Origin: Cephalothrix simula
Taxonomy: Eukaryota > Nemertea > Palaeonemertea > Archinemertea > Cephalotrichidae
Direction of reading: 5' to 3'
NCBI GenBank assembly: GCA_035591015.1
Contig: JAXIUW010225507.1
Coordinates: forward strand, 1 to 10,397
DNA: 10,397 nucleotides
The notes below the pieces were generated by a model. That model made no database searches. It saw nothing but the letters and a program-made list of their open reading frames with translations, and had not been told where the DNA came from. Below are positions 1 to 7,817 of the stretch, one piece after another (the first letter of the stretch is position 1; every line of letters starts with the position of its first letter). A program made the translations under genes and the position numbers.

Positions 1-106
1 CTTCTATTTTCATTTTTCCTTAACACTTTATCCATCACTTCATGTATGTATAATATTTCAGAATTTTTAATTTTATTGTTTATAGGTTTTCCTCTTTTTC
101 ATCGAT

Positions 107-130
107 ATTTTTGGGAGCAGCTCCAAAAAT
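107..130. repeat. Small hairpin, about 11-bp stem with one bulge
   Basis: ATTTTTGG at 107-114 pairs with CCAAAAAT at 123-130. The stem continues as AGC (116-118) with GCT (120-122) if the G at 115 is bulged out, leaving a one-base loop. It is compact and nearly perfect, but an A/T-run stem like this is easy to obtain by chance. No function is assigned. Confidence 0.45.
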
Positions 131-2021
131 CACTACCACATGCAGAATAAGCATTCTATTGGAACCATTTTTCCTCTTAACTGTCCTTAATCTGTGAGAC
201 GGTAAAGCTTGCTTCCCCGTTTACATTCATCCTGCTGCATCCTATCCATAAATTTCATATACTTCGATTTTTCAAGCCTTTATATCAAAAGCTTTATTCT
301 ACCAAATCGGGCCTTTAAGTTTTTGGGTACAAATCAGCAGAGGTAGAGATGTTGATTTGGTGACTGGATGTTTGGTCACGAACATGACTCACGAAATATG
401 CTACTTAAATCCTCTGTCGTGACTTGACTGGATCTTATGATCTCATATGGATATCAAATTACAGCAAGATTTCATGAAGAAAATCATGATATGATAGAAA
501 CAAAAAAGATAGTATTTTAAGGGTAAAATCCGATAGTAAACAAGGTCACATATTTTAAAATCATACAAAAATATTTTTCAAAAACACTACCAAGGAAATA
601 AGACTATTTTTGTAGGATTTTAATCTTCATTTAACTTTTCCGGTATTTTCATTGATAATAAAATACTTATAAAAAAGCGCACATTTTATATTCGATAAAA
701 ATAACTTTCAATGACTAAAAAATAATTTGCTATTCATGAACAAAAAAATTCTCAGAAAAATGAGGCCTATTTCCCCGAGGTACTACGAAAAATAATTGAA
801 GAAATTGATAATGTATATAAATCATTTTATGACATCATGCTAGGTTTAAGTCCTCAATTTCAAAACAAGACGCCAAAAAAGTAATAAATATTTCATTTAC
901 CAGAAATTACAAAATATCTCATGCATAAAATATATTCTTTAGCACGAATTTCTTTTAAAATGTTGTCCAATTATGAAAGAAAAATATCTTTAAAAAGATT
1001 CTTGATTTTTTATAGCTTTTCAAATTTGCGCTACTCGATATGCGCCAATGCTATTCATCTTCGACATTTTGAATAAAATTCATTTAGAGATCAGGATTAA
1101 ATATATTTTTAGTCATATTGTGACAATACATGAAAATATTTCAGCCTAAAAAGAAGGAATTAGCCGAGAAAATAACGATTTTGAGTTATACATGTAGGAT
1201 GTTTCACGGAAAGCTCACTTGATGGCGTCGTCAAGACGCGGGAATAAACTCGATCATTCAGAGAGCAGACGACAGCAGAACAACGTGGATCTAAAAGTGA
1301 ATCTATAAGAACTGAACAAGAAGAAATAAGGATTATTTGAAGGAATATAGTGAAATATAAGAAGGTAAGAAATGAAATCATTAAGAATATAAGAATATAA
1401 TACTAGTATAACAAACTGTTGATTTATAAGGCTCACTGAAATGAAGATAAAATTACAGGAAATTGAGCACTTTTTCGGTTAGTCCAAACTAAAGACTTAC
1501 TAAAATATGGCCTGATTTTAAAAACTTGTCATCTTTTTACACCATATATGATGGGAAAATGGTGATCCATGATGTTGATATAGATTATAGGGGGAAAAGT
1601 CAGTTTCTTAGGATCATTTTGATATTTAATACCATCAGAATTTGTATTTGTATTTATATGAAATATAGTATGTATATGCCAGTAATAAAACAATAATCAA
1701 CAAAATATTTGACAAAAATTAAAGTAAAATTTTATGAAAAGACAAACTTTGTTAAAATCACATTTGCTAGATACATAGATTCCTAATTAATTAAACGATT
1801 CTTAAAAGCTAAGTTACAAACTGTGTAAAGCATCGCAATCAATGACCCCTTTGATCTGATGTTACATGTTAATATCAATTATGTACTATGTAGAGAAAAT
1901 AAACAAACGGAATAGAGCGAATTAAGTCAGCAATGGACGGATAGAGTAGATTTCCAATAACATGGTAAATCTAATACCAGAATCACTCAGCGTTATTGAA
2001 CACTTGACCTCATAAGAGGGA

Positions 2022-2051
2022 CCTCATCAAGCAAGAAGTTGCTTCCTGAGG
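2022..2051. repeat. Stem-loop, two-part 11-bp stem with GAAG loop
   Basis: CCTCA (2022-2026) pairs with TGAGG (2047-2051), and AAGCAA (2029-2034) pairs with TTGCTT (2039-2044). They are separated by a 2x2 internal mismatch and closed by a four-base GAAG loop. The octamer GACCTCAT is also repeated directly, once just upstream and once overlapping the left arm. No run of T follows, and nothing suggests a terminator or a known RNA. Confidence 0.4.
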
Positions 2052-2410
2052 GCTAAATTTTTTATGGGCTTCCCAATTGATAAAGCAATGAGATCAAGAA
2101 TTTAGAATAATTACCATAAACACCTGGTAAAATAGAAATTAAAAGAGTTAAAACAAAACTCTAGCAGGTGTCAATGTTTTCTTGGTAGGTATGCTTTTAG
2201 TACCAAGTTGTTTCCAAAATCTCATTCCCAAGGCTAATGAGATATTACTCTTAGATAATATAAGATTGAGCGACGCATCACCTTATCCTTTAACAAGCAA
2301 GGAGCAAGGAGCTACAACTCATTATCGATAGCAACTGGGTTTAAATTTATAATGAAATAGAGAGAAATGCAATTAATACGCTCAATTTGAGAGAATAGAA
2401 AACGCTCTAA

Positions 2411-2671
2411 TTACACAGCGGTGAAAAATTGCTGTTCTCCTATTGTAAAAGGTGGTAATCCAACAGGGAAAACATTACCAATATTAAGCAGAGAGAACTT
2501 TAAAATGGACTGCTTGTCAGCAGACGAGGAAATCAGATTTTCCTTATCCTGACATCTGATAAAACGGATGATGTTATTAAATACATCACGCAGCAGTAAG
2601 ACCACGAACACAATAGTGCAATAAGTGCTGCCAAAAGCATGAATAGGGAGTGGAAAAATAATATTACCCAA
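2411..2671 (-). other. Open frame of 86 codons, possible decayed exon, unrecognised
   Basis: On the minus strand this frame is open for 86 codons. It stays open further upstream, to a TAA near 2712, giving about 100 codons stop to stop. There is no ATG at the upstream end; the listed start is TTG. The translation has a hydrophobic stretch (TIVFVVLLL, about residues 19-27), then a charged part (RCQDKENL) and a mixed C-terminal part. I do not recognise a family. An AG following a pyrimidine-rich run just inside the frame (complement of roughly 2628-2660) could act as a splice acceptor, but such sites are common. At this base composition a frame of this length is somewhat unusual but not rare in 10 kb read in six frames. 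It could be a fragment of a transposon protein, a host exon, or chance; chance is most likely. Confidence 0.12.
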
Positions 2672-2719
2672 GAGGAGAAAGAAATTTGATATTTTAATTT
2701 GAGATCTTTAATCATGATG

Positions 2720-3932
2720 ATTATTACTCTTTGTCACGAGTGTGGATCGTGCATCTCGTCAACGCTTTAAGGCAAAATTAAATTACCGATATCAATTTCA
2801 TTCCCTCCTTATTAATCATTTTATTCACCGACATAAGTTATCTATCAAATAATTGGGAAGGCGCTTCAGAAGCAATTCTGCTTGGTTGATAAACAGTGGC
2901 ATAGATGTCGATTAAACATTTTAGTCACGTTAGTGCCAATATTATTTCGTCTTGTAAACTCGTCAGTCGGAAGCATACGTTTTTACACTCTTAGGACCGT
3001 CATGTTAGGCTGTCAGCTTGTCTTGACGGCTCTAAGAGATACATTGTATGATATTTCTTGTGTACACGTTCCATAATGTTTAGTAATTTTGGAAACTGCC
3101 ATTAAACGTTATACTTTAATTCTCACTGAAGCTCGGTCACAAAATGAGATAAATACTTTCAATTAGTTGGCAAAAACAAAAATAAACAAGCCGAGAATTA
3201 GAAAAATAGGTTTATCAGAAGGAAATTTAAGCAAGTGTCATTTAATTACAAAAGTACCACGTCCAGCATTTTCATTTAATGACGAATAAAATTTTGGACT
3301 ATCATTCGGCAAATAGGCGATTTTGATGATACCTTGTCAGATATCCTATCAAAATATCTTAATTATCAAGATAATGAATATCATAATCATCAATGCTAAT
3401 AATTAGAATACATATATAATCCAATTTCCATACAAATTCTTTCCGAATATCATCGTGAATCGAAGCAAGAATGATGAAAATTGATATATTTAGACTAAAT
3501 TATACTTATTTTTTATATATGGTAATCAGAATGATCTCAGCAAATGGTAATCAATCTGAAAGATACATCTAAAATGTTAAATAAAATATAGCTAAAGGTT
3601 GAAATTAAACTGGCAATTTAAAATCATATTGATTCAAATTACGCACAATTCAAAAACCACTTAGTAGCCAGAGGTTATGAAGCTTATTGGGATCATAATG
3701 GCAAGGAATTTAATAACAGAAAATATTAATAGGAATCAAAATCCAATAAATGTAAATGTATAGGAAATTAGAAATGTAATAAGGCTGAATAAGGTATTTA
3801 CATTAAATAATAGTATAAGGATGAACATGTAAGATTTACAATGCAGATGCCTTTTTAAGACAAAATTTTTCTGTTTCTTCAAAAGGTTATTCTGAAGTGC
3901 CGCCTTAAGTTGCTCTCTAGTGGACAAAAAAT
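2720..3932. other. AT-rich non-coding stretch, no gene seen
   Basis: The longest frame, 64 codons near 2882-3076 on the plus strand, starts with ATG and has no recognisable motif. A 35-codon open stretch without a start, roughly 3622-3729, contains the segment duplicated near 9836 (see separate entry). Otherwise I see only AT-rich sequence. Confidence 0.55.
3672..3697 (+). repeat. Copy A of a short dispersed direct repeat
   Basis: This 26-bp segment matches 9836-9863 in the same orientation. About 23 positions agree once four bases are gapped, including the uninterrupted core ATTGGGAT and the flanking AAGCT and CATA. The similarity fades quickly on both sides. It may be a trace of an old interspersed repeat, or chance. 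Confidence 0.35.
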
Positions 3933-3998
3933 ACATTTTTAAGGCATTTTCAAAAGTAAACCTCAACATTTTTAAGGCATTTTCAAAAATAAACCTCA
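3933..3998 (+). repeat. Two tandem copies of a 33-bp unit
   Basis: Copy 1 is 3933-3965 and copy 2 is 3966-3998. They differ at one base, a G in copy 1 and an A in copy 2 (32 of 33 identical). Because the unit is 11 codons long, a minus-strand frame running through it (3736-3999) reads the same 11 residues twice with few changes (FENALKM core), but that frame is otherwise featureless. The near identity points to a recent tandem duplication. It ends about 20 bp before the fold-back structure at 4020. Confidence 0.9.
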
Positions 3999-4019
3999 AA
4001 TTTTTTTACCTTAACGAAT

Positions 4020-4093
4020 CGTTAGGTGAGTTCTATTTTACGCTATCCATTACGGGTTTCCTATGCAGTTAGCGTATTAGCAACCACCTAACG
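4020..4093. repeat. Imperfect hairpin next to the larger fold-back
   Basis: CGTTAGGTG at 4020-4028 is exactly complementary to CACCTAACG at 4085-4093. Further in, TACGCTA (4039-4045) is complementary to TAGCGTA (4070-4076). The bases between the two matched blocks do not pair well. The loop is about 24 bases. Just outside, TAACGA-A-TCGTTA (4012-4024) is itself a small perfect hairpin sharing bases with the left arm. The structure lies only seven bases from the longer fold-back at 4101 and may belong to the same element. Confidence 0.6.
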
Positions 4094-4100
4094 AAATGTT

Positions 4101-4327
4101 GAGACCTGTTATTTCGCAACACCTATTGTATCGCAAGTTTTTCGTTTCAGCGCTGTCCATGACGAGTCGCTTCTGGTTTCCATCACTCCTTGCAACAGAC
4201 TAAAATTCAATGGGATAAATTTGGCTAATGAAACCAGAAATGATGGGACCTGGAAGCGATTTGTTGCCAACAGCGCTAAAACAAAAAACCTGCGACACAA
4301 TACGTGCGTTGCGAAAAGACAGGTCGC
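4101..4327. mobile_element. Fold-back / MITE-like element with about 88-bp arms
   Basis: The left arm (4101-4187) matches the reverse complement of the right arm (4239-4327). My hand alignment gives about 67 agreeing positions in 89 columns, and many differences are transitions that would still pair as G-U in RNA. The longest exact blocks are AGCGCTGT and TTTCGCAAC. The loop is about 50 bases. The element is clearly richer in G+C and CpG than its flanks, which suggests foreign or repeat origin. GTTAGCG at about 4069-4075 and CGCTAAC at 4378-4384 could be outer inverted ends, making the element about 4069-4384. I find no target-site duplication and no coding capacity. The class is inferred from structure alone. 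Transcribed, it would fold into a long hairpin, so a small-RNA precursor is an alternative. Confidence 0.6.
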
Positions 4328-5280
4328 GAAGTTAGTTTCTATTCATGTGATTACATGTATATTCATTCTGTTTAAATCGCTAACCATTGAACAATGACGT
4401 GTGGCTACGTTTTTAGATGGTCTTGCACCACCAGGAGCTTAAAGGTTTAACTTATCATGATAATCAAAGGGATCTACGGTTCCTACTTTGATCTAGAGGC
4501 GGCTTTTTATAATTCCCTTGATGATATTTCTATACTTTAGAGCATATTTCTGGTATATGTCCTAAAATCATTTTTCTGATATGTGACCTATAATTTTTTG
4601 CTCAACCAAATATCTGAAGCACCCAACTCCCACTTAATAAAATATAAATAATAGATTTTTCTTAACATTGAGTAGGGTTTCATTGTACAAACCTTATACC
4701 TTCTTGAAAATAAAGATTCCCAGTGGGTAAAATACAAACTAAATAGCACCTGATCACAAGAAGAAACGTGATACCTCTTAGAGAAAAGCACGCTTTCTTT
4801 AAGAAAGGTTTAGGTGACACAATCTAATGATCACCTATCTTGGAGTGATTCGTAAATTACAAATTTTAAAATTGATCTGTTTCAGAACGCAATAATTTCA
4901 TGAATCAAGCAAGCGGAATATCAACCCAAGGAAAAGCCTGCCATATCTATCCCATCCATTTGGAGAAGCAATTTATGAAAGCAAGTTGGAAATCCCCAAG
5001 ACACCACCCTTCATATCTCCCTTAGAGAGTATCGAGTGATAAGACGGAGTATTTGACAGTGAATATGAATTAAGGATCTTAAGGTTTTATCCATGCAGCT
5101 GAATAAGTAATTGGCTGAGAACAACAGTTTCGTTCTTGTAAAAAAATAGCCGTAATTGTCTATTCAAAGGTTTTTGGGAAACATACAGTGCACTAACATC
5201 AATATCCGTTTTGGCTCTTAAGCTAATGGTATTGCATGATGATGGACATTAAAAAAGCGTCAGTTGATGTAACGGAAACT
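4328..5280. other. AT-rich non-coding stretch, no gene seen
   Basis: No recognisable gene. It holds a perfect 7-bp palindromic stem with a one-base loop at 4793-4807 (CTTTCTT / AAGAAAG), a short imperfect internal repeat at about 4548-4590 (two TTCTG...ATATGT...CCT-like units), and one copy of AAGGGAGATA on the minus strand at 5014-5023. The 67-codon minus frame at 4588-4791 has no features of a protein family. Confidence 0.55.
5014..5023 (-). repeat. GGGAGATA motif copy 1
   Basis: On the minus strand this reads AAGGGAGATA. The same octamer core GGGAGATA recurs at about 7088-7095 (plus) and 8811-8818 (minus). See the finding on this motif. Confidence 0.4.
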
Positions 5281-5287
5281 GGATAGA

Positions 5288-5482
5288 TTGTGTCTTAAAA
5301 GAGGGCTTAGGAAAATACTGCCAACTCTGTTAAAATACGATCCATTCCGGAGGTACAGTACCTCCGGGAGAAGTGATCTCATCAGACAACGTTACCGGGC
5401 AAAGCACGGAATTTCTGCTCATTCAATCAGAGTAAACGTGATTCGCTTGCAGGGGAAATCTCTCGGGTTTTCATATAAGTAA
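5288..5482 (+). other. G+C-richer segment with palindrome; frame not convincing
   Basis: This segment is visibly richer in G and C than its surroundings and contains several CpG. A 64-codon plus-strand frame spans it, but it begins at TTG rather than ATG. The translation is basic (many R and K), with no motif I recognise. The local composition makes chance open frames longer, so I do not call it a gene. It may be a repeat or old transposon fragment. Its notable element is the palindrome at 5347-5367. Confidence 0.3.
5347..5367. repeat. Near-perfect 21-bp palindrome
   Basis: CCGGAGGTAC at 5347-5356 and GTACCTCCGG at 5358-5367 are exact reverse complements around a single central A. The stem is seven G-C pairs of ten in an AT-rich window, so it is less easily explained by chance than the A/T hairpins. 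It could be a dimeric protein-binding site or a transposon relic. No second copy is visible here. Confidence 0.7.
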
Positions 5483-6564
5483 AGCTTCAAAGAGATTTTT
5501 CAAAGTCATGAGAGGGAAATACACATGAGCTCAAAGCGGCAGTGACACTAAAACATTCCTCCTTACAACATTCATCAGTTAAGGATGCCTCTTTTCTCAT
5601 TAAGCGAACATAGTTGGGGCAACAAAGCTACTAAAAGAGATCTAACATGAAAACTGCATTTAAAGTGTTAAGACTGAAGCGTTTCTTTTCCTATTTCATG
5701 ACAGAACACGGAATATACATTGGATTAACATAAGTTTAGTTTCTTTTTATGAGGATATCCCTCAAGTCAATACTCTTTCACTGGATTTAAGATAAAAAGA
5801 TCTAAATGGAAGGATACTTAAGTTTCCTTTTTAGGTAAGTGGCCTTTTTTAAATCGATCACTCCGATGCATGTATAAATGGATGAAAAAATAAAATCCTC
5901 CCTCAATTAATATAATTGGTTTACTAAAAGAAAACCGAGGGGATTTCGAACACTAATTTAATTAGAGCTTAGCGATTCTAAGACACGCCACCTATTGCGA
6001 AATCAGCTTATCAGCATTTTTATTTTCTAATAAACGCTTACAAATGCAATATCTTTCCAAACAGTCACCGCGAAAACCAATATTAGGCTCTGCAGGTGAC
6101 GTCCCATCGAAATAACTTAGGAATGCATTAATCGAAAATAATCAAAGACCTGGCATCCATAGACAAATACCAATATTAGGGGCAATTTACTATTAGTTCA
6201 GCGATCTGGCAGTCATTACCATCTAGGGAAGGAATTCAATTTTATCATTAGCGCTTTAATTGGATTTAAGAAAACAATTGCAGTACATGACAAGTAAAAT
6301 TAGAAGTTAGATCTGCTTACGATAACATGCTGGTGGGTAAAACTATTTTGATTTCCAATTGAGGGAAATAATCATCATTAACAATCTATGGGAAGATTCT
6401 ACTATAACATATCCAATATCCTTATCATCATTAGTTCTGTGGGAACATCATTAGTGAATGTCACATAATTCTCAGAGGCAACAAACTAGAAGCTTCAATA
6501 GATGATATTGATACCCTTGATTGATACTATATCCAAAGATCCTAGATGATGCGATGATGCAAAT
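5483..6564. other. AT-rich non-coding stretch, no gene seen
   Basis: No frame above the reporting length and no RNA gene. The 12-mer ACCAATATTAGG occurs twice in direct orientation (6076-6087 and 6169-6180). CATCATTA recurs at about 6373, 6426 and 6447. The last hundred bases may be a very weak outer continuation of the inverted repeat that begins at 6565. Confidence 0.55.
6076..6180 (+). repeat. Direct repeat of ACCAATATTAGG, 93 bp apart
   Basis: Exact 12-base matches start at 6076 and 6169. The flanks do not match further. It may be a remnant of a duplication, or chance. Confidence 0.3.
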
Positions 6565-6834
6565 AACTATTTACTATATACATGATATTATGCAAGGTTT
6601 TTTTATATAACGGCCCAGAAAGCGGCTTTAGCTGGATGTATGTCTTCTTACAGTACTACTACAAGACGCTGTACCAATAATAAATGAATAACTTACGGTT
6701 TGTGTATAAAAAAAGAAAAATCCAGAAATAGGGTGTTTCACACTATAATCAGATAATGCAACTAGGAAACTATCTTATTTACCGACCAAATTTGGCTCTG
6801 ATGTGGCGTTTTCGTCAATCAAATCGGTATCATT
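6565..6834 (+). repeat. Left arm of the inverted repeat
   Basis: Pairs with 7577-7817. Compared with the right arm it carries about 30 extra bases, roughly 6610-6640, which include a small palindrome AAAGC-G-GCTTT (6619-6629). The inner boundary is where alignment with the right arm becomes unclear, after CATT at 6831-6834. The outer boundary, AACTAT at 6565, is the last position I can align with confidence; weaker similarity may reach further out. Confidence 0.75.
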
Positions 6835-7219
6835 TCTTGAATTAATTTGGGTTTAAACTAATAGTACTGCATTGGAGGACCCTCTAATGTAGCAATAACA
6901 TAGAAATACATCATCAGGCTAAATTTACAGTATTGGCTTCTGAAGGCCAAAACAGCAAAATGAATGTTTAAAAAAAAGACAAATTCAAACATTTACTGAA
7001 ATTTTACCCACTACAGTATTTGCAATGCAGCATGGGGCTCCTACCACCATAATAACAATTGCTTTTCTTAATAAGCTTGATAAAATTGGGAGATAAACTC
7101 TGGCATTCAGTCTCCTATCACACCTGGATCGACTAAGTGCTTAAAATGGTAAGCATATGGTTACAGGGTAGACAGAACATCATTACTTGACCAATTTTGC
7201 GGTCACAAATTAATTAAAG
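6835..7219. other. Spacer of the inverted-repeat element, left part
   Basis: No gene seen. It contains a short inverted pair (GAATGTTTA at about 6962 against CAAACATTT near 6986) and a plus-strand copy of the GGGAGATA motif at 7088-7095, here TTGGGAGATAAACTC. Two patches (6936-6957 and 7007-7035) weakly match the reverse complement of 7365-7390 and 7287-7319 at a constant offset, hinting that the duplication once extended inward. Confidence 0.4.
7086..7100 (+). repeat. GGGAGATA motif copy 2
   Basis: Reads TTGGGAGATAAACTC, close to the AAGGGAGATAACTC-like form that I recall as widespread in molluscan DNA. It lies in the spacer of the inverted-repeat element. Confidence 0.4.
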
Positions 7220-7570
7220 ATGCACCTCTTCGTTGATTTTGATGAAAATGTTCCATTCGTCATTTTGTCACTTTTGGGTACTGGTACCAGGCTGTTGGGT
7301 CAAGATAATTATTGGGTCACCAGCGATTTTTTTCGGCTGAATATTTATCACAATGCAGACTTACGATTTTGGCAATCAGGGGCCTATCCATCTTCTTGGG
7401 CGCATTTCTATATTGAAAGACTTCAAAGGGCCTGTCACAAATTTTATTGGTTTCACACCAAAAGAGACACTGATTTTAAAGTAATGATACGGATGATGGG
7501 TACAGATTTCAATCACATTTGGCCAGGAAGGGAACTCGGAAGAAAACGTTGCTTGGTGATGATCATTTAA
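7220..7570 (+). CDS. Longest open frame, 116 codons, hypothetical, doubtful
   Basis: The frame begins with ATG, has an in-frame TAA three codons upstream, and ends with TAA at 7568-7570, just before the right inverted-repeat arm (7577). The translation is mixed and globular-looking, rich in aromatic residues (many F, Y, W), with no signal peptide, no clear membrane segment, no catalytic motif and no DDE/D pattern I can defend. I do not recognise a family. Local G+C is higher than the window average, which lengthens chance frames. A rough estimate from stop frequency at this composition gives about 0.1-0.2 frames this long expected in the window, so chance is not excluded. The overlapping minus frame (7376-7573, 66 codons) is also open, so even the coding strand is unsure. 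If real, it would be cargo or a decayed protein of the surrounding element. Confidence 0.18.
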   Translation: MHLFVDFDENVPFVILSLLGTGTRLLGQDNYWVTSDFFRLNIYHNADLRFWQSGAYPSSWAHFYIERLQRACHKFYWFHTKRDTDFKVMIRMMGTDFNHIWPGRELGRKRCLVMII

Positions 7571-7576
7571 CACTGT

Positions 7577-7817
7577 AATGAAGATTTAATTGAAAAACGT
7601 CACATGAGAGCCACATTTGGTCCGTAAATAAGATAGTTTTCCTAGTTGCATAATAGGGTGAACACACTATTTCTGGATTTTTCTATTTTTCATAGCAAAA
7701 CCGGAAGTTACATTTATTATTGGTACAGCAGGGTACAGCGTCTTGTAGTAGTACCGTAAGAAGGCATATATATAAAAAAAAACCTACTTGCATAATATCG
7801 AGGTACATAGTGTAGTT
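7577..7817 (-). repeat. Right arm of the inverted repeat
   Basis: Reverse complement of the left arm at 6565-6834. It carries a 10-bp tandem duplication absent from the left arm: GGTACAGCAG followed by GGTACAGCG at 7722-7740. It also has a longer A/T tract (about 7766-7782) where the left arm has a shorter one. These differences show the arms are not a very recent copy. Confidence 0.75.

Larger units (their letters stand above)
1..2410. other. AT-rich non-coding stretch, no gene seen
   Basis: No frame stays open beyond about 70 codons and none resembles a known protein. What it holds is small-scale structure: a hairpin at 107-130, overlapping short stems at 1218-1239 in a brief CpG-containing patch, a hairpin at 2022-2051, a pair of 7-bp repeats (CAAGGAG twice) near 2301-2316, and a 6-bp stem around 2221-2241. 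These could be chance in DNA of this composition. I see no promoter, terminator or RNA gene I could defend. Most likely intergenic or intronic sequence. Confidence 0.6.
6565..7817. mobile_element. Long inverted-repeat element (arms ~250 bp, spacer ~740 bp)
   Basis: The left arm (6565-6834) is the reverse complement of the right arm (7577-7817) over almost its whole length. The strongest block, 6644-6675 against 7732-7763, agrees at 31 of 32 bases. A second block starting at GCAACTAGG (6758) and CCTAGTTGC (7641-7649) runs about 60 bases with only scattered differences. The two arms differ by indels, so they have diverged independently for some time. This layout fits a non-autonomous DNA transposon with long terminal inverted repeats, a fold-back element, or two copies of one repeat inserted head to head. 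The outer ends are not sharp and I find no clear target-site duplication, so the superfamily cannot be named. No transposase domain is recognisable in the spacer. Confidence 0.75.

Noticed and set aside
1160-1436. Two overlapping minus-strand frames of 60-73 codons
   Set aside because: Short, overlapping in different frames, compositionally driven and without any protein motif; expected by chance in AT-rich DNA.
2882-3076. ATG-started plus frame of 64 codons
   Set aside because: No recognisable domain or codon pattern and no supporting neighbour; length is within chance expectation.
3736-3999. Minus frame of 87 codons with an 11-residue repeat
   Set aside because: The repeat comes from the 33-bp tandem DNA duplication; the rest is an AT-driven K-, F- and L-rich sequence with no family resemblance.
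4109-4300. Minus frame of 63 codons
   Set aside because: Lies entirely within the fold-back element; it is a by-product of the G+C-richer inverted repeat.
5376-5390. GATCTCATCAGA, faintly like the 5S rRNA internal control region
   Set aside because: Only a few bases match and no 5S stem structure can be drawn around it.
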